In this document: in pieces, positions 50,101-56,981 of the stretch
Position numbering within the stretch: position 1 is the first letter of the stretch
Layout: the number at the start of each line of letters is the position of its first letter
Assembly: GCF_003610235.1 (NCBI RefSeq)
Contig: NZ_RAPR01000001.1
Location: forward strand, 6,510,001 to 6,574,000
Direction: 5' to 3'
Source of the DNA: Catellatospora citrea
GTDB lineage: Bacteria > Actinomycetota > Actinomycetes > Mycobacteriales > Micromonosporaceae
Length of the DNA stretch: 64,000 nt
Position numbers and translations under genes: made by a program
Notes under the pieces: generated by a model
What the model saw: the letters and a program-made list of their open reading frames with translations, nothing else
Databases searched by the model: none
Told to the model about the DNA's origin: nothing

Positions 50101-50510
50101 GTGTTGTAGGAGAACCCGAGCCCGCCCGCGAGCGTGTCGTAGGAGATCGGGTGGGCGTGCAGCGGCTCGCTGTAGCTGCAGTCGAACTTCTTGAACAGCA
50201 GCGACGACCACCAGTCGTTGGTGGGCACGCCGCCGGCGGGGGCGTTGGCGGTGACGTACTGCCGGGGGTTGGTCGACAGCGACCCGCAGCCGGCGGGCAC
50301 CGAGCGGCCCGCGGGCAGGCTGTCGAGATAGCTGCCCGCGCCGACGGTGCCCGCCTGGGCGGTCTGCGCGACGGCGATGCCGAACAGGGCTGCGGCCAGG
50401 ACGGCGACCGAGCCGAGGACGAGGGCGCGGTGGCGCGCCCAGGACTGACGTCGGCGACCCGCGCGGCGAGGTTCGCCGCCTGGGGTCACGGACCGGATGG
50501 ACGGTTCCAT
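47127..50510 (-). CDS. GH81 endo-beta-1,3-glucanase with C-terminal binding modules
   Basis: The 1127-residue secreted enzyme has a signal-type N terminus (RALVLGSVAVLAAALFGIAVAQTAQA, about residues 27-52), a GH81 catalytic region with DLELNDHHFHYGYF (about 487) and ESSSEGMNFANAL (about 560-570), the GH81 hallmark. A Pro/Ser linker (about 797-836) leads to a beta-sandwich binding module (about 840-985, tentatively CBM56-like) and a discoidin/F5/8C module (about 1000-1127; ALNKPVLVSSTE, WEAAYGSAYQIQTSPDG). It likely cleaves fungal or algal beta-1,3-glucan. ATG 50510 has GGAGG 9 nt upstream; the longer frame would cover an operator. Confidence 0.87.
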   Translation of the reverse strand: MEPSIRSVTPGGEPRRAGRRRQSWARHRALVLGSVAVLAAALFGIAVAQTAQAGTVGAGSYLDSLPAGRSVPAGCGSLSTNPRQYVTANAPAGGVPTNDWWSSLLFKKFDCSYSEPLHAHPISYDTLAGGLGFSYNTTAAISGSATGPGEFHYPYVQDMLVGVAGLNSPDTKVDGWSDWTVTPYWSDGARTMKATIGHGLPFAYFQITGGNAQLTTAATPTVWSNGGGQIGFNVNGRDYVAYAPTGSTWSVSGTSISSSLNGQGFFSVAVLPAGADRVALANTYGQYAHAHVTGTRVSYSYNQAASTLNTTYTYLTTARQGSQTATVAALYPHQWNSLTGATPLANTYTSARGQMKILTGIGSFTTSMKYTGVLPEIPAVADSSGGDLTTITNYLNAVAGNPADFRGDDTYWTGKGLGRAARIAEIADQLNLTSIRDTALSTIRTRLNDWFTASAGKTSRVFYYNSAWGTLLGYPASYGSDLELNDHHFHYGYFVAAAATLAKFDPTWATNSQYGGMVDLLIRDANNYDRTDTRFPYLRDFDIFAGHDWAAGHGAFGAGNNQESSSEGMNFANALIQWGQATGNAAVRDAGIFIYTTQSAAIAEYWFDVRNQNFPAAFGHNTVGMVWGDGGAYATWFSGEPEMIQGINMLPITGGHFYLGDNPAYVSTNYNELVTNNGGAPTVWQDILWEFLALGNGQTALNNFNANSGFTSEEGESKAHTYHWIRNLAALGNVDTTITANHPLAKVFNKSGVRTYVASNIANTAITVTFSNGTTLSVPACKTVTSGAFTWTGGNACGGGNPTPSNPPSNPPSSPPASPSPPASPSPSPSPNPPGNFAATRYLVSGGGLPGTAGGAGSVTVAAANGNWDGVPTNPQVFTATGLTATHNGGATNFDMYVDAGTGVGNATQVRVSYDFTGNGSWDRLETYNYFPTDPVAGYEHYTQAFGVKTSTGSFANLANGSVRVEIWSAIGSTSTTLGVGNQSRVVLPYTGTTSQPSVNVALNKPVLVSSTETAAYPGSAAVDGNATTTRWSSAFSDPQTIRVDLGQTYSISRVRLVWEAAYGSAYQIQTSPDGNTWTTIRSVTGGDGGVDDLTGLSGSGRYVRVNATTRATAWGYSLFEFEVYAP

Positions 50511-50580
50511 GTGCTTGGCCTCCGGGGCTGGGGCTGGCATGGCGGGGGAGAACGGAGGAGCGGTGTTGCCGGTGAGAGTC

Positions 50581-50595
50581 GTGAGAGCGCTCTCT
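50581..50595. promoter_or_regulatory. LacI-type operator upstream of GH81
   Basis: GTGAGAGCGCTCTCT closely matches the GAGAGCGCTCTC core of actinobacterial CebR/LacI-type operators and lies 71-85 bases before the GH81 start. A second copy is in the palindrome at 50710-50741. Confidence 0.6.
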
Positions 50596-50709
50596 GAGCG
50601 CAAACTATCGGGCAACCCCTCGATACGTCAATGTTTCGGGGCCATGGCATCTGAGTTAATCCCGGGACGTGGACACAGCGTGACGGAGGCGGGACGGCAT
50701 AACGTATCA

Positions 50710-50741
50710 ACGGCCCTGTGAGAGCGCTCTCACAGGGCCGT
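50710..50741. promoter_or_regulatory. 32-base perfect palindrome with LacI-type operator core
   Basis: A perfect 32-base palindrome whose half is ACGGCCCTGTGAGAGC has GAGAGCGCTCTC at its centre. It lies 18 bases after the dienelactone hydrolase stop (minus strand) and about 200 bases upstream of GH81. It could be a terminator for the former and an operator for the latter; the zero-base loop argues more for protein binding. Confidence 0.6.
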
Positions 50742-50758
50742 CATCGATGGCTGGTCGG

Positions 50759-51493
50759 TCAGTGGCGGTGCCGGGTGGTGAAGGAGATGATCCGGTTCCA
50801 GGCGTCGGTGCAGGCGTCCTGCCACTGGTCGAAGGAGCGGTCGAAGAACGAGTGCGGCGCGCCTTCGTACACGTGCATCTCGGGGCCGACGCCGGCCTCC
50901 TCCAGCTGCGCGGCGAACTTCTCGAACTCGCTGAGCGGCGTCGAGTCCGCGCCCGCCACCAGCATCAGGATCGGCTTCTCCACCTCGTCGACGACGTCGG
51001 CGACCCGCGCCGGCTGGCCGTAGAAGCCGATCACCCCGGCCAGGTCGAGGTCCGAGGCGGCCAGCCGCCACGACTGGCTGCCGCCGAAGCAGAACCCGAT
51101 GGTGTACACCGACGCGTCCGGGTCGGCTGCGGTCAGCACCGCCATCGCGGCCGCCGTGTCCACGTACACGCCCGCGGGCGTGACCTGCGGCATGTGGTCC
51201 ATGTAGGGGAAGCTCTCGTCACGCTGGGACACCCCGGCGGTGCGGCCGAAGTAGTCGATGGCGATCGCCTCGTAGCCGGCCTCGGCCAGCCGCTGGGTGA
51301 GCCCGACGTAGAACGGGTGCAGGCCGCGCACGTCCGGCAGCACGACGATCTTCATGCCGTTCGGGGTCTGCGGGACGGCCCGGTACGCGGCGAGGTTGTT
51401 GCCGTCCTCGGCGTGCAGTTCGAGCGGGCCGTGCTCGGCCACCGCGCCCGCGTTCGGGGCCTGCGGGGCCTGGCTGTCGTCACTGTGGCACAT
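50759..51493 (-). CDS. Dienelactone hydrolase-family protein
   Basis: The 244-residue protein has the DLH fold with cysteine nucleophile in G-F-C-F-G-G, an acid in LVAGADSTP, and the histidine in GAPHSFFDR; KIVVLPDVRGLHPFYVGLTQRLAEAGYEAIAIDYFGRTAG is the usual start. It hydrolyses dienelactones or related esters. Its start overlaps the end of the AlkZ-like gene by 14 bases, so the two are coupled. Confidence 0.88.
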   Translation of the reverse strand: MCHSDDSQAPQAPNAGAVAEHGPLELHAEDGNNLAAYRAVPQTPNGMKIVVLPDVRGLHPFYVGLTQRLAEAGYEAIAIDYFGRTAGVSQRDESFPYMDHMPQVTPAGVYVDTAAAMAVLTAADPDASVYTIGFCFGGSQSWRLAASDLDLAGVIGFYGQPARVADVVDEVEKPILMLVAGADSTPLSEFEKFAAQLEEAGVGPEMHVYEGAPHSFFDRSFDQWQDACTDAWNRIISFTTRHRH

Positions 51494-52262
51494 CGGTTGC
51501 TCCTTGGCTGCGGTAGGCGGACGCCCGCCGCCGCGCCTGTCCGGCGTCGACGAGGGCGTCCAGGTGGGACCGGGCGACGGCGGCGGTCCAGCCGTACGCC
51601 CGTGCGAGCTGCGCCGGGGTCGCCTCGACGGCGGTCTCCAGGTAGCAGCGCGTCGCCGTGGCGGCGTCGTGCCCGCCGCCGACGTCGAATCGGCGGCAGG
51701 TCAGGTCCACGATGGAGGCCGGCCAGCAGGCGCGCTGTTCGCGCACGCCAGCGGACGTTACCAGCAGGCGGCGCTGCAGTTCGGTCATGGCGCGGTCGTA
51801 CGCGGCGCGGTCGCCGATCAGCTCGCGCAGGGCGCGGGAGGTCAGCGGCCCGGTGAGCAGCGCCCGCGCGATCTCGTGCGCCTCGCGGGGCAGGTCGAGG
51901 TCCTCGTGGTCGTCGAGCTCGCCGTCCCCGGCGTAGAGCGCGCGCAGCAGGGTGGGGGAGAGCAGGCTCGCGCGGCGGAACAGGAACTTGCCGTACCAGG
52001 CGAGCCCGGCCTCGGGCAGCGCGTCCTTCCAGGTCCACACGGTGGACTCGGCCTCGCCCATGCCGTCGGCCCAGGCGACGGCGTCGTCGTCGGCGACGGT
52101 CTCGTAGAGCGAGGGAGCGAGGGCGTTGTCGGCGGGGAACAGCAGGGCGAAGCCGACGTCGTCGACGAAGCGGCCCGCGTCCTCGACGGTCTGCGGCCTG
52201 GCCTCGGGCAGCCAGCGGTCGCCCCGGGCGCGGGCCAGCGCGAGTTCCTGATCATCGACCAT
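51480..52262 (-). CDS. AlkZ-related winged-helix protein
   Basis: The 260-residue protein has the helical pattern of AlkZ/YcaQ-related proteins without the glycosylase signature: WYGKFLFRRASLLSPTLLRALYAGDG, RALLTGPLTSRALRELIGDRAAYDRAMTELQRRLLVTSAGV and a C-terminal winged helix (ATPAQLARAYGWTAAVARSHLDALVDAGQARR). AlkZ removes interstrand crosslinks, but this subgroup is smaller and its activity is unproven. ATG 52262 is chosen because TAGGCT lies 7 nt upstream (leaderless); the in-frame GTG at 52283 overlaps that box. Confidence 0.7.
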   Translation of the reverse strand: MVDDQELALARARGDRWLPEARPQTVEDAGRFVDDVGFALLFPADNALAPSLYETVADDDAVAWADGMGEAESTVWTWKDALPEAGLAWYGKFLFRRASLLSPTLLRALYAGDGELDDHEDLDLPREAHEIARALLTGPLTSRALRELIGDRAAYDRAMTELQRRLLVTSAGVREQRACWPASIVDLTCRRFDVGGGHDAATATRCYLETAVEATPAQLARAYGWTAAVARSHLDALVDAGQARRRASAYRSQGATDVPQ

Positions 52263-52269
52263 GCGCCGG

Positions 52270-52275
52270 AGCCTA
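52270..52275 (-). promoter_or_regulatory. -10 box of a leaderless transcript (AlkZ-related gene)
   Basis: On the minus strand TAGGCT lies 7 nt before ATG 52262; no ribosome site lies between, which supports this start over the upstream GTG. Confidence 0.4.
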
Positions 52276-52661
52276 TCCGCCACCTCCGACGCCCGCCCGT
52301 TCCGTGACCTTCCGGCCCGTTACGGCAGCCCGCACGGTTTCGGCCCGCCCGTCGCGCCCTGCGCCGTCGCGCGCCGTCCGGTCGCGCCGCGAAGATCATC
52401 CGACTTGCTGGGCACATGTGCGAATCATGAGCCGGGATACGCCCACTTGCCGGGCAAGTCGGACGATCTTGCGGAGGTCGCCTCGGGAGTGGTGCGAGTT
52501 ATCGCTACGTTAATCCTTTTTTACGTGTTCGGGCTTTCCGCGTGGTGGCGGATGTTTCGCACCCCTGTTTGGCGGAGTCTTGTTCAGGTGAGGGCACCCG
52601 GTGCGCCGGGCCGCCGCACGGCGCCCCGAGACCCCGGGCGTCATGGAGGGAGAGATCGACT
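52276..52661. other. Gene-free stretch between AlkZ-related and HTH genes
   Basis: About 386 bases without a supported gene. It holds the family F palindrome (52388-52474) and an AT-richer part (52499-52525, TTATCGCTACGTTAATCC) which may be the promoter area for the small HTH gene at 52662. Open frames here are shadows with poor codon use. Confidence 0.6.
52388..52474. repeat. Long intergenic palindrome, family F
   Basis: Arms AAGATCATCCGACTTGC (52392-52408) and its complement with one mismatch (52454-52470), extended by weaker pairing at both ends. The 45-base loop repeats part of the arm (CACTTGCCGGGCA), so alternative folds are possible. Confidence 0.7.
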
Positions 52662-52865
52662 GTGTACGTCAACTCTGATCTGGCGCTGTGTCTGGTGGAC
52701 GAGGCATCTGCCTGTCGCACCGACGACGCCGACAAGGTGTGGCGTTCCGCGATCCGTGAGGCCATCGCGTGCAATGTTCCGATCGAACATGTCGCGAACA
52801 GGGCGAAAGTCTCCGTCGAGGACATCCTCTCGATCGTGAGCGAGACCCAGGTGGTGCCGGCGTGA
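52662..52865 (+). CDS. Small HTH-like protein (67 residues)
   Basis: GTG 52662 follows GGAGGGAGAG by 7 nt. The product (MYVNSDLALCLVDEASACRTD, then VWRSAIREAIACNVPIEHVANRAKVSVEDILSIVSE) has a helix-turn-helix-like second half, where HVANRAKVSVEDILSIV fits a recognition helix. It is the first of two coupled small ORFs. No named family is recognised. Confidence 0.65.
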   Translation: MYVNSDLALCLVDEASACRTDDADKVWRSAIREAIACNVPIEHVANRAKVSVEDILSIVSETQVVPA

Positions 52866-53080
52866 CCCCGGCCGTCCGCTGCGAGGTGCTGTCCGCCTCC
52901 GCCCTGCGGGCCTCCCTGGACCCGAGACCGGCAGCGACGGCCGGCGCGGGCGTGGAAACGATCAAGTCATACCAGCAGGACCGCACCGCGCAGGTCGCCC
53001 GGGATTCCGGCGGCCGCGCCGACAACGCTGTCGCATGGACGCGACGGGCCGGCCGCGCCGCCGCGCCGCCCCGCGCCTGA
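52862..53080 (+). CDS. Hypothetical 72-residue protein coupled to the HTH gene
   Basis: GTG 52862 overlaps the stop of the HTH gene as GTGA. The product (VTPAVRCEVLSASALRASLDPRPAA to ETIKSYQQDRTAQVARDSGGRA) has no signal or membrane helix and ends in an Arg/Ala-rich tail. It is followed by a strong terminator, which supports a real transcription unit. Still, it could be a spurious reading frame. Confidence 0.4.
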   Translation: MTPAVRCEVLSASALRASLDPRPAATAGAGVETIKSYQQDRTAQVARDSGGRADNAVAWTRRAGRAAAPPRA

Positions 53081-53102
53081 CCAGCCTGCATACCCGCTGA
53101 AG

Positions 53103-53130
53103 CAGGGCCCCGACCTCGGTCGGGGCCCTG
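53103..53130 (+). terminator. Terminator hairpin after the small ORF pair
   Basis: CAGGGCCCCGACC-TC-GGTCGGGGCCCTG: a perfect 13-base stem with a two-base centre, 22 bases after the second small ORF. Confidence 0.8.
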
Positions 53131-53189
53131 TTCGCGTGCTGGCTCGTTAGCCCCTGCGGACGTCACGCACGGGCGAGGAGAGGCGACAC

Positions 53190-54590
53190 GTGGACAGGGT
53201 TCTGGTCGAGAAGCGGGATGCCGGCGCCATCGCGCCGGTCGACTCGCGGCCGGGCGTGCCGCGCCTGGTGGCCTGGGCGGCGCTCGCCGGGGCGGGCCTG
53301 ACCGTGCTCGCCGTCGTGGCGATGCTGCTGCGGCGGCTGCCGACCGGGTCGCGCCTGGCCGGATGGACCTATCCGTACGACCGCGCGGCCGGGGAGTGGC
53401 ACGTGGTGTGGCCCGCCCTGGTGGTCGCGCCCGCCGTGCTCGGGCTGCTGTGGCTGTCGCGCCGCCTGCCGGCACGCTTCGACGGGGCCGTGGTCGCGGG
53501 CTGGTTCCTCGCGGTGATCCCGCTCCAGCTGCTGCTGCGCCGGTACGCCCTGCCGTCGCTGGGCGACATCGTGGTCAGCGACCGCGCCAACTCGTTCCAC
53601 TCCCCGTCGCAGCGCTGGAGCATCGGCGAGTTCATGGGCGACTACATGGGCCTGGTCGAGCAGCTGCCACCGCACGCGCGCACCAACATGCCCGGCAAGA
53701 CCATGCTGTACTTCCTGCTCGACGCGCTCGGCCTCGGCCCGGGTGCGATGGGCGTCGCCGTGCTGGCTGTGGCCAACCTGTCCGCCGTGCTGCTGTGGCT
53801 CATCGTGCGCGACCTGACCGGCGACCGCCGGATCGCGCTGTACACCCTGGTCCTGGGGCTGTTCCTGCCCGGCGCGCTGTACTTCGTCCCGGTGCTCAAC
53901 GCCGTCTCCCCGGTGCCGATCCTGCTCGCGCTGTGGCTGCACGTGCGCTTCCTGAAGACCGGCCGGGCCGGGTACGCGCTGGGCCTGGGCGGTGCGCTCT
54001 ACCTGACCGTCTTCGTCGAGGCGCTGCCGCTGGTGCTGGGCATCGTGTTCGCGGCGCTGCTCGGCGTCGCGCTGCGGCAGCGCACGATGTCCTGGTCGGA
54101 CACGCTGCGCCTGGTCGGCCTCGCGCTGGCCGGGTTCGCCGCCTGCTACGCGGCGATGTGGGGACTGTTCGGCTACGACCTGTTCGACAACTTCGCGTAC
54201 GTGCTGGCCGACGCGAACGACTTCAACGCCCGCTGGCGGCCGTACGGCATGTGGGTGACCCGCAACCTGTGGTACCTGGCGCTGGCCGGCGGGGTCGCAT
54301 CCTGCGTGATGCTCGCGGCGGCGGCCTACGACGCGGTGCGCCGCCGGTCGGCGCACCCGGCCGCGGTGCTGACCCTGTCCGGGATCGCGGTGCTGATCGT
54401 GCTCGACCTGTGGGGGATCAACCGCGGCGAGACGGTCCGACTGTGGATCTTCCTGGCGGTGTACCTGCAGATCGGCGCGGCCTGGCTGTGCGCCCGCACC
54501 GAGCGCTTCTGGCCCGCCGCCGTGCTGGTGTCCGCCGCCGTCCTCCAGGCCGGCATCGGCTCCGCCATGATCGGCTTCGTCCGCATCTGA
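53190..54590 (+). CDS. Multi-pass GT-C-like membrane protein
   Basis: The 466-residue protein has about 10-12 membrane helices. After the first helices, an extracellular loop with LPSLGDIVVSDRANSFHSPSQRW and LEQ-LPPHARTNMPGKTMLYFLLDALGLG resembles GT39/GT-C glycosyltransferases, in which an acidic pair in the first loop is catalytic. I see no confident family name. GAGAGG precedes GTG 53190. It ends just before the family A palindrome copy that carries the IS5 element. Confidence 0.6.
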   Translation: MDRVLVEKRDAGAIAPVDSRPGVPRLVAWAALAGAGLTVLAVVAMLLRRLPTGSRLAGWTYPYDRAAGEWHVVWPALVVAPAVLGLLWLSRRLPARFDGAVVAGWFLAVIPLQLLLRRYALPSLGDIVVSDRANSFHSPSQRWSIGEFMGDYMGLVEQLPPHARTNMPGKTMLYFLLDALGLGPGAMGVAVLAVANLSAVLLWLIVRDLTGDRRIALYTLVLGLFLPGALYFVPVLNAVSPVPILLALWLHVRFLKTGRAGYALGLGGALYLTVFVEALPLVLGIVFAALLGVALRQRTMSWSDTLRLVGLALAGFAACYAAMWGLFGYDLFDNFAYVLADANDFNARWRPYGMWVTRNLWYLALAGGVASCVMLAAAAYDAVRRRSAHPAAVLTLSGIAVLIVLDLWGINRGETVRLWIFLAVYLQIGAAWLCARTERFWPAAVLVSAAVLQAGIGSAMIGFVRI

Positions 54591-54669
54591 CGGCCCACCA
54601 CCCGTCCCGCCTGCGACAACTCATAAAGACTTGCGGCCTCAGCAGCGTTCCGAGGCCGCAAGTCTTTAA

Positions 54670-55692
54670 GAGGCTGTCGGGTAACTGCGTGGTGACGTGA
54701 GGTTGCTTCGGTACACGCCGATGTGGGGTGCTTTGGGAAACGGAACGTCCCCGCCAGGATCACGAAGTTGTGCGCAACGTTGACCTTGGCGGGGACGCCC
54801 GCAGAGCCTATCCCTCCAGTCTCACCAACGCGATGTGGGCCGTCCTGCAACCGCTGATGCCGGTACGTGACCAGCGCAGAGGCGGACGCCCGCGCAAGTT
54901 CGACGACCGGCTGATCCTCGATTCGATCCTGTTCGTGCTGCGTGGGGGCTGCCCATGGCGGATGATCCCGCGTGAGCTGGCCCCGCCTGATGCCGCGCAC
55001 CGCTGGTTCACTGCCTGGCGCAGGGACGGCACATGGGACCGCATCCACGACGAACTGCGCGCCCGGCTGCGAGAGGCGGCCGGCCGTGACCGGCGGCCCA
55101 CGGCAGGGGTCATGGACTCCCAGACCGTCAAGAGCAGCGAAGGCGGCCAGGCCATCGGCTATGACCCGGGCAAGAAGACCACCGGCCGCAAACGCCATCT
55201 GGTCGTGGACACCATGGGCCTGATCCTGGCCGTCGCGGTCACCTCGGCGTCGGTCAACGACCGGCCCGGCGGCCGGATGATCCTGACCCGGCTGGCCGCC
55301 GTGTTCAGGGGCCTGGCGCTGGTCTGGGCCGATGCCGGATACGCCAACCGCCGCGACGGCACCATGATCGGCTGGGCCCGTGACACCTTGGGCCTGGTCC
55401 TGCAGATCGTGCGCCGCCGCGACGACGTCAAGGGCTTCGAGGTCCTCCCGCGGCGCTGGGTCGTGGAACGGACCTTCGGCTGGCTGATACGCAACCGGCG
55501 CCTGGCACGTGACTACGAGCGCCTGACCACCAACTCCGAAGCAATGATCAAACTAGCGATGATCAGGCTCATGACACGGCGTCTCGCAGGTCAGACAGTC
55601 CGCTGGACCAACGCCACCGAACGAGAAGCCGCCCGACGCCTCAACGCCGAACGGCTCCTCAACACGTGATCACTCGGTTACCCGACAGCCTC
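54670..55692 (+). mobile_element. IS5-family insertion sequence
   Basis: About 1.02 kb with 16-base perfect terminal inverted repeats GAGGCTGTCGGGTAAC (54670-54685) and its complement (55677-55692). TAA is duplicated at 54667-54669 and 55693-55695, the T-N-A duplication typical of this family. The transposase gene is complete. Confidence 0.88.
54728..55669 (+). CDS. IS5-family transposase
   Basis: The 313-residue protein has the IS5-type DDE core: VMDSQTVKSSEGG (first D, about residue 130), WADAGYANRRDG (second D) and RRWVVERTFGWLIRNRRLARDYERLT (E). The N-terminal RRAYPSSLTNAMWAVLQPLMP is the common family start, so the true start may be near that point rather than GTG 54728. The frame is complete. 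Confidence 0.9.
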   Translation: MLWETERPRQDHEVVRNVDLGGDARRAYPSSLTNAMWAVLQPLMPVRDQRRGGRPRKFDDRLILDSILFVLRGGCPWRMIPRELAPPDAAHRWFTAWRRDGTWDRIHDELRARLREAAGRDRRPTAGVMDSQTVKSSEGGQAIGYDPGKKTTGRKRHLVVDTMGLILAVAVTSASVNDRPGGRMILTRLAAVFRGLALVWADAGYANRRDGTMIGWARDTLGLVLQIVRRRDDVKGFEVLPRRWVVERTFGWLIRNRRLARDYERLTTNSEAMIKLAMIRLMTRRLAGQTVRWTNATEREAARRLNAERLLNT

Positions 55693-55733
55693 TAAGAGTT
55701 GCGGCCGCCAGGAGGTGTCCGATCGGGAGACCG

Positions 55734-55784
55734 ATCAAAATTATTGCTGTGGTGTAACGGGTTAGGGCATCAAAATTTTTGTTG
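55734..55784 (+). promoter_or_regulatory. Direct repeats upstream of the RpiR gene
   Basis: ATCAAAATTATTGCTG (55734-55749) and ATCAAAATTTTTGTTG (55769-55784) are near-identical 16-base direct repeats 35 bases apart, AT-rich in a GC-rich genome and just upstream of the promoter. They are good candidates for RpiR binding. Confidence 0.55.
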
Positions 55785-55791
55785 TTCGGCA

Positions 55792-55820
55792 TTGACACTG
55801 TGGACTGTGGGTCGTAATTT
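55792..55820 (+). promoter_or_regulatory. RpiR gene promoter
   Basis: TTGACA (55792-55797) and TAATTT (55815-55820) with a 17-base spacer match the primary-sigma consensus well. The right end of the IS5 element lies about 100 bases upstream. Confidence 0.7.
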
Positions 55821-55854
55821 TCTTCATCAACGGACCATGATGAAGGGAATTGTT

Positions 55855-56799
55855 GTGCAGGGTGTGATCGGCCGGATGCGGATGGAGCTGCCCAATCTGC
55901 CCGACGCGTTGCAGCGGGTGGCGGAGCAGATCCTGGAAGACCCCGTGCTCGCCGCGCAGGCCTCCATCGTGGACCTCGCCGAGCGGGCCGGCACGTCGAC
56001 CGCGACGGTGACCCGGTTCTGCCGGGTGCTGGGCTTCAAGGGATACGCCGCGCTGCGGGTCGCCATCGCCACCGAGAGCGGGCGCGAGGCGCAGGCGCGC
56101 TGGGAGACCGACATCGACCGGGAGATCGAGCCCGGCGACCCGATGGACCGGGTGCTCGGCGTGATCGCCAGCGCGGACGCCCGCGCCATCCAGGAGACCG
56201 CCGCCCGACTCGACCTCGCCCAGGTGGCGCGGGTCGCCGACGCGATCGCCGGAGCCAACCGGGTGGAGCTGTTCGGCATCGGCAGCAGTGGCACCGCCGC
56301 GCGGGAGCTGGCATTCCGGCTGGAGCGCATCCGGGTGCCCTGCTGGCACCGGGAGGACGCGCACAAGGCGCTGACCAACGCGGCCCTGCTCGGCCCCGGC
56401 GACGTCGCGATCGGGCTGTCGCACAGCGGCCGCACCCGCGAGGTCATCGAGGTGCTGGCCGAGGCCGCCGACGCGGGCGCGCTCACCGTCGCGGTGACCT
56501 CGTTCGACAAGTCGCCGCTGGCCGAGGCCGTGGACGTGGTGCTGACCACGGCGGTGCACGAGACCACGTTCCGGCTCGCGGCGCTGTCGGCGCTGCACGG
56601 CCAGCTGGTCGCCCTCGACCTGATCTACGTCGCGGTGGCGCAGCGCACGTATGCGCGTACCACCGAGGCTTTTGAAGTGACCGCGCGTGCGGTGCAGGCA
56701 CACCGGCTGCACGACGAGCCGACCTCGCACCGCCGCCGCGCGGCCCGCGAGGCCGTGGACCTGTCGCGGCCGGTCGTCCCCCGCGCCGCCGCGGACTGA
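55855..56799 (+). CDS. RpiR-family (MurR/RpiR) transcriptional regulator
   Basis: The 314-residue protein has an N-terminal helix-turn-helix (LPDALQRVAEQILEDPVLAAQASIVDLAERAGTSTATVTRFCRVLGFKGYAALR) and a SIS sugar-phosphate-binding domain (VELFGIGSSGTAARELAFRLERI; DVAIGLSHSGRTREVIEVLAEA). It probably senses a sugar phosphate and controls the sugar-uptake genes downstream. GTG 55855 has AAGGGA about 6 nt upstream; ATGs at 55837 and 55840 are alternatives. Confidence 0.88.
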   Translation: MQGVIGRMRMELPNLPDALQRVAEQILEDPVLAAQASIVDLAERAGTSTATVTRFCRVLGFKGYAALRVAIATESGREAQARWETDIDREIEPGDPMDRVLGVIASADARAIQETAARLDLAQVARVADAIAGANRVELFGIGSSGTAARELAFRLERIRVPCWHREDAHKALTNAALLGPGDVAIGLSHSGRTREVIEVLAEAADAGALTVAVTSFDKSPLAEAVDVVLTTAVHETTFRLAALSALHGQLVALDLIYVAVAQRTYARTTEAFEVTARAVQAHRLHDEPTSHRRRAAREAVDLSRPVVPRAAAD

Positions 56800-56981
56800 C
56801 GGTCGACAGCGGCGGGCGCGACGCGCCTGCCGGGCAGGCCCGGTGGCGTGTGCAAGCAGACCGCCGGGCGACGCCGGGACCGGGCCGCCGGGGACCGGGG
56901 CAGCCGGGGAAGAAGAGGCGGCCGCGTGGCGGACCGGTCCCGGTGGGGCGACCGGGCAGGACAGCACAACGAAGGAGCGAG

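Larger units (their letters stand above)
54617..55701. repeat. Long intergenic palindrome, family A copy 2, split by an IS5 element
   Basis: The left arm (54617-54640), the 11-base loop, and the start of the right arm (54652-54669) are followed by the IS, and the right arm ends at 55696-55701. Joined across the IS with a single TAA, the 24-base arms differ at one position only. Outer sequence CAACTC-TAAAGACTTGCGG matches copy 1 at 331-391. The IS broke the right arm. Confidence 0.85.

Noticed and set aside
47688..50597. A 969-codon frame antisense to GH81
   Set aside because: It mirrors the GC-rich third positions of the GH81 gene, has no domain and is rich in Arg/Gly/Val; GH81 on the other strand has clear motifs.
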